Origin: Monoplex corrugatus
Lineage: Eukaryota; Mollusca; Gastropoda; Littorinimorpha; Ranellidae
DNA: 64,000 nt
Assembly: GCA_030674185.1 (NCBI GenBank)
Contig: JAPXFY010000021.1
Location: 74,377,169-74,441,168, forward strand
Reading direction: 5' to 3'
Shown here: in pieces, positions 60,734 to 64,000 of the stretch
How the letters are laid out: every line of letters starts with the position of its first letter
How positions within the stretch are numbered: position 1 is the first letter of the stretch
Notes under the pieces: model-generated
What the model was told of the DNA's origin: nothing
Database searches by the model: none
Seen by the model: only the letters and a program-made list of their open reading frames with translations
Program-made: the position numbers and the translations under genes

Positions 60734-61080
60734 CTTTCGTCCGTCATAATGGATATTTCCATTTCACTTGACGCAGCAGCCTCTTGGGAAGACGCGACCT
60801 GCGATTCCTGAGAAGAGAGGACATGTTTCTGGCTAGATGTCTCATGCTCAACTGCAACTGCTCCCTTCTTTTTCACGGCCTTCTTCCCCGCTACATCTTT
60901 GGCCTTGCCAGCAGTCACCTGGGAGGCAGTGGTGGTGGTGGTGGCTGCAGCTTTTTTAGTCTTGGAAGCCTGGGTAGATACTGTTGTCTTGGCTTGAGGG
61001 ACATTCAGCTTGGACTGCAAAGGCTGTCGCACCTTCTTTCCCACCCCTTTCTTGTCATCAGCGTCTTTCTTCTTGTCAGC
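60734..61080 (-). CDS. CCNB3: Cyclin B3 exon, Lys/Ala/Ser-rich N-terminal region
   Basis: A 347-nt exon, open throughout, with AG at 61081-61082 and a consensus AG/GTAGGT donor at its end. It encodes about 115 residues beginning ADKKKDADDKK, then a Lys-rich stretch, a Thr run and a Ser/Gln/Glu-rich tail ending MTDER. This is the disordered N-terminal region of a mitotic cyclin, poorly conserved between species. It enters in phase 0 from the D-box exon and leaves in phase 2 (last codon split AG/C). Part of the exon also reads open on the plus strand, which is a shadow. Assignment rests on splice phase and position between well-recognised cyclin exons. Confidence 0.75.
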
Positions 61081-61446
61081 CTACACAGACAGCAATGTAT
61101 GATCAAACCAAAATACAGCCACTCATTGTTTGTGCTGTCTGCATAGATACCAATTCAGTAATTCAATTAACTGTCCAATTTGGGATCAACGTTTTACAAC
61201 GACCACCACCACATTTTATAAACACAAGGAAAACTATAATGGCAATACCGTTTGGTCTGTTCACTTTTTAATAACTGCCAGAATATACACAAAATATTGT
61301 ATCACTTACTAAACAAGATTTTTTTTTCAGTGTCGCATGAAGTTTGCGATATATTATCAATTTCTCTGTACCAGTAATGTGTAAATACCCAGCGCTCAAT
61401 CCCAATTTTCACAACTTGATAATGAGCAAGTCAAAAATGACAAGCT
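61081..61446. other. Unique intron sequence upstream (gene sense) of the exon at 61080
   Basis: AT-rich with a poly-T run near 61318-61328. No exon or element recognised. Confidence 0.4.
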
Positions 61447-61790
61447 AACCAGTTGCCATGGTGTAGTGGTTAGCGCAACAGACTACTGACTGGAAGGTTG
61501 TGGGTTCGAATCCCCATCAGTTCCTTCAAAAATCATCGTGGGATTTTTCGGCTCTAATGGGCTCATTGGGAATGCTGGGACCACACAGTCGAGTCTCATC
61601 CGCTTCACGGATGCGTCATTGAGGGTGTTGCTCAAATCTTCTGACCAGCACCACAGGTGTCTCTCAGGCCTGGTTGACGCCAGAATATATTATGAAGCGT
61701 GGAGTGCAGCCCTGTCAGTGATGTCACACAGTCTCGATCCTAGACAGAACTCCATAGCATCATGATTATCATCCTCATCAACATCATCAC
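61447..61790 (+). mobile_element. tRNA-derived SINE with A and B boxes
   Basis: A tRNA-like head with TGGTGTAGTGGTTAGCGC (A box), CTGACTGGAAGG and GGTTCGAATCC (a perfect RNA polymerase III B box), followed by a tRNA-unrelated body with TGGGATTTTTCGG. It ends in an ATC-rich stretch. The head does not fold into a complete tRNA with a discriminator base and acceptor stem that I can see, so it is a SINE, not a tRNA gene. It lies in the intron between the D-box exon and the next exon. Confidence 0.75.
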
Positions 61791-62059
61791 ATTATAAAGG
61801 CTGTGCCAGCTTCTGCAGCCATTGGATTGGCATGGAGAATGGGATAAAAAAAAAAGAAAAAAAGTGAACACAAAGGTAACCTCCCTGAATGTGATGATCC
61901 TTAAAAAAAAAAAAAAAAAAAAAAAAAATAGAGACAAGCTATAAATTTTGATGAAAATGTATTTTTTCAATTTCTCTGGAAGACGAATTTATAAGAGATA
62001 ATGTCAAACTCAGAGTCTGTCACATTACTGTGTTTGAAGAGAGCATAACGCATTGTTAA
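61791..62059. other. Intron sequence with poly-A tracts
   Basis: Poly-A runs near 61850 and 61903-61928, possibly the remnant tail of a retroposed element. Nothing else recognised. Confidence 0.4.
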
Positions 62060-62690
62060 TGTTATTGTTATTTTTGCTTAAAGCCCAACCAACTGCATAA
62101 ACTGTAAAGCCATATCAGGGCAATAACCATTTCAAAACATACAGTGATACACAATACTTCTACAGGAAAAAAACAAGAACAAGAAACTTAAGTACACATA
62201 TCAATGCATTGGGCACATATTATTAATAATCCACGGAAATGCCCCTGGTGCTGACCACTCCGTCCAATTTATCGCACAGGGGATTTAAACATACCTGAAT
62301 ACAAATTTAAACATAAGGACACTAAAACGTATAAAAATGGGCATAAATTACCTAAAATTGCTTCCACATCTCATATCCCTAGATCCAAAAATGCACTTAA
62401 TACATGTAGCCAATTATCAATTCCAAGAGAAAGTATATATTGTAAGACTTTATCTACCACATACAGGTGAATGGACCAGCAAAGCAGAAACAAAGATGGA
62501 AACAAATGACAAAGAACAAGAGACAGTGACAGGAAAGAGGAAATGTCAAGCACAGAATTTCCACAAGATGGGGATATTACTTATACTAAAAGAGCCCCCA
62601 GCATCCCCATGGAGGGTAGAGCATAATCATTTGCCCAAGACTAGTTTTATAAGAACAGTGCCCATTTCAGTATCTTCCCCAACTGTATAA
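62060..62690. repeat. Dispersed repeat, most complete copy
   Basis: About 630 bp with GCTTAAAGCCCAACCAACTG near one end and GATGGGGATATTACTTATAC near the other. Partial relatives lie at 12.45, 45.17, 45.99 and 52.19 kb. It contains no conserved open frame. It lies in the intron just downstream of the D-box exon. Confidence 0.65.
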
Positions 62691-62866
62691 GGTAAGCAAG
62701 GTCAGCTGGTAAACATAGAAAACCATGATTGAAATGTACAGATGATGTAGAATAATATTTCAAAAATCATACTTCCACAGAGACATAATGCAATAACATC
62801 ACTAAAACTAAAATAAGGTCTAGAGACATCTGACAGTGAAACATGATCAATACATTAAAGTCTTAC

Positions 62867-62953
62867 ATTGGTCAAGTCACCAAATACAGATCGTGGGGGT
62901 CGGGTGGCATCTTCCTTCACACCTTTCCTGCTCTGAGCTGCAGCAGTGCGGTC
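62867..62953 (-). CDS. CCNB3: Cyclin B3 exon with destruction box (most 5' exon recognised)
   Basis: An 87-nt exon bounded by AG at 62954-62955 and a GTAAGA donor just below 62867. It translates to 29 residues ending in RSVFGDLTN, the destruction box that targets mitotic cyclins to the anaphase-promoting complex. Cyclin B3 proteins typically carry Phe where cyclins A and B1/B2 have Leu in this motif, which fits here. The rest is basic and low in complexity, as usual for cyclin N-termini. It splices in phase 0 to the exon at 61080. There is no Met before the acceptor, so the start codon lies in an exon further right that I could not identify, possibly beyond the window. Confidence 0.8.
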
Positions 62954-64000
62954 CTGTCAACAGTAAGTTACATCATTAATTACTTACAGTATACCAAAAT
63001 CATTTGAAAACAAAATATAAACCATCACCTTTCTAAATTCAAATTTGCACAAAATGATCCTTTTATGTGGTGCTACTACTAGTACTAATGTTATAAAAAG
63101 AAGTTCATGCTGTGCCAAGTGTCCATCAAAAAATGCTGCATCCACTCTAGAAGCACAAGAGGAATAGGAATTAGGATGGACAGCTGAGGGGCAAGAGCAT
63201 GTCAAATTTTTATCCAAACTGCAATGCCAGGCGTCTCCATCCTTTTTACCTTTCTACCCTTCTTGAACCTGTCCAAGAAAACTATGGCAGAGTAGTCATC
63301 AACATTCTGTCAGATCCAGTCAGCTCTCTTTGTCTCTATCGGGCTGTGCCGTCCTGCGAGACTTCCAGCCACCCCTGCAGCCTGAAGAACAGTGCCACAT
63401 GACTTAAAAAATCCCTTTCTGCCTTAGGCAGTCAACTGCACAATCCCAACCTGTGACAAGTACAACTTTATGACCTGTCTACAATGAGGGAGGTAAAAGG
63501 AAAACCAAAGAGTTTAGATAGAAAAACGAAAAACCATCTTCCAGGAGTACAGATACTGGCACATCTATAGGTCAGCCCACATAACCACTGCTAACCTACT
63601 TATATCAAAATAAAGAAAAATAAGATACCGCAAAAGAATTTAAAAAATAGATCATGACAGACTCGGAGAAAAGAATTGACTGTGACAACATAAAAATACA
63701 CATAACTAAATGTGTGTGTGTGTTATTACTGTTTAAAAAACAATAAAAGCTACAGCAACAATTGAACAAATACAAATTCATTTTATTTTAAGAATAACAT
63801 TAAAGCACACAGGAGCCTACATAAAAGCAAAAAATACTTTAAAAGAACACTAATTATTTAGTACATGATAAAGCTATTTCACCTGTAAGTGTAACATTAT
63901 AAATGTATTACTTATGCCTGTTATGATTAAAACAGTTGTTTTCCAGACTTGCATAAATGATAAAATACACAAGCACATTTGTATTGTTACACTTACAGTA
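62954..64000. other. Sequence upstream (gene sense) of the D-box exon
   Basis: Expected to hold an intron and perhaps the first exon of cyclin B3, but I could not find a Met-initiated exon in the right phase. An open frame at 63199-63402 on the plus strand is unrecognised. The last 400 bp are very AT-rich. Confidence 0.4.

Noticed and set aside
61447..61520. Functional tRNA gene
   Set aside because: The A and B boxes are good, but I could not pair an acceptor stem and the sequence continues into a SINE body shared with the 4.1-kb copy.
63199..63402. 67-codon plus-strand frame as the first exon of a divergent gene
   Set aside because: There is no recognisable motif, splice partner or promoter evidence.

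Overview
This window is eukaryotic, AT-leaning and extremely repeat-rich. Its one recognisable host gene is a mitotic cyclin of the B3 type (CCNB3) on the minus strand, with nine predicted exons spread over about 32 kb (30638 to 62953). The first exon or exons, including the start codon, lie beyond the right edge or were not recognised. The exons have GT-AG boundaries and compatible phases, and together give about 439 residues from a D-box-containing N-terminus through both cyclin folds. The gene type, the L2-like LINE tails with TATTATTATT ends, the RTE-like LINEs and the tRNA-derived SINEs suggest a lophotrochozoan, most likely a mollusc and perhaps a marine gastropod. That organism call is inference; nothing here is diagnostic at species level.

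Layout. From 1 to about 30.6 kb I see no host exon. This part holds tandem minisatellites (units of 12 to 77 bp), microsatellites, a broken Tc1-type transposon inside a 46-bp satellite (6.5-8.0 kb), and a 5'-truncated L2-like LINE with a target-site duplication nested in an older dispersed repeat (12.4-13.8 kb). From 30.6 to 63 kb the cyclin B3 introns carry at least eleven further unrelated tandem arrays, five LINE fragments, one complete SINE-like element, a hairpin (foldback) element, and a 2.8-kb terminal-inverted-repeat element inserted into a 42-bp satellite. By hand tally about 26 kb (roughly 40 percent) of the window is tandem repeat, against about 1.3 kb of coding exon.

The most striking structure is where tandem duplication meets the splice sites of the cyclin gene. 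At 42983-43797 a 50-bp unit made of 25 nt of intron end plus the first 25 nt of the exon is repeated about 16 times, so the intron carries a ladder of complete copies of the 3' splice site. At 30729-30890 an 81-bp segment holding the end of another exon plus its 5' splice site is duplicated. At 34840-35400 a minisatellite starts within a few bases of a third splice donor. Using the extra sites would introduce stop codons. The penultimate exon also carries an apparent 1-base deletion, which is either an assembly error or a sign that this copy is damaged.

Most long open frames here are read through tandem arrays whose unit length is a multiple of 3, or through LINE remnants, and should not be taken as genes. 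No bacterial-type operons, CRISPR arrays, rRNAs or functional tRNAs were found.
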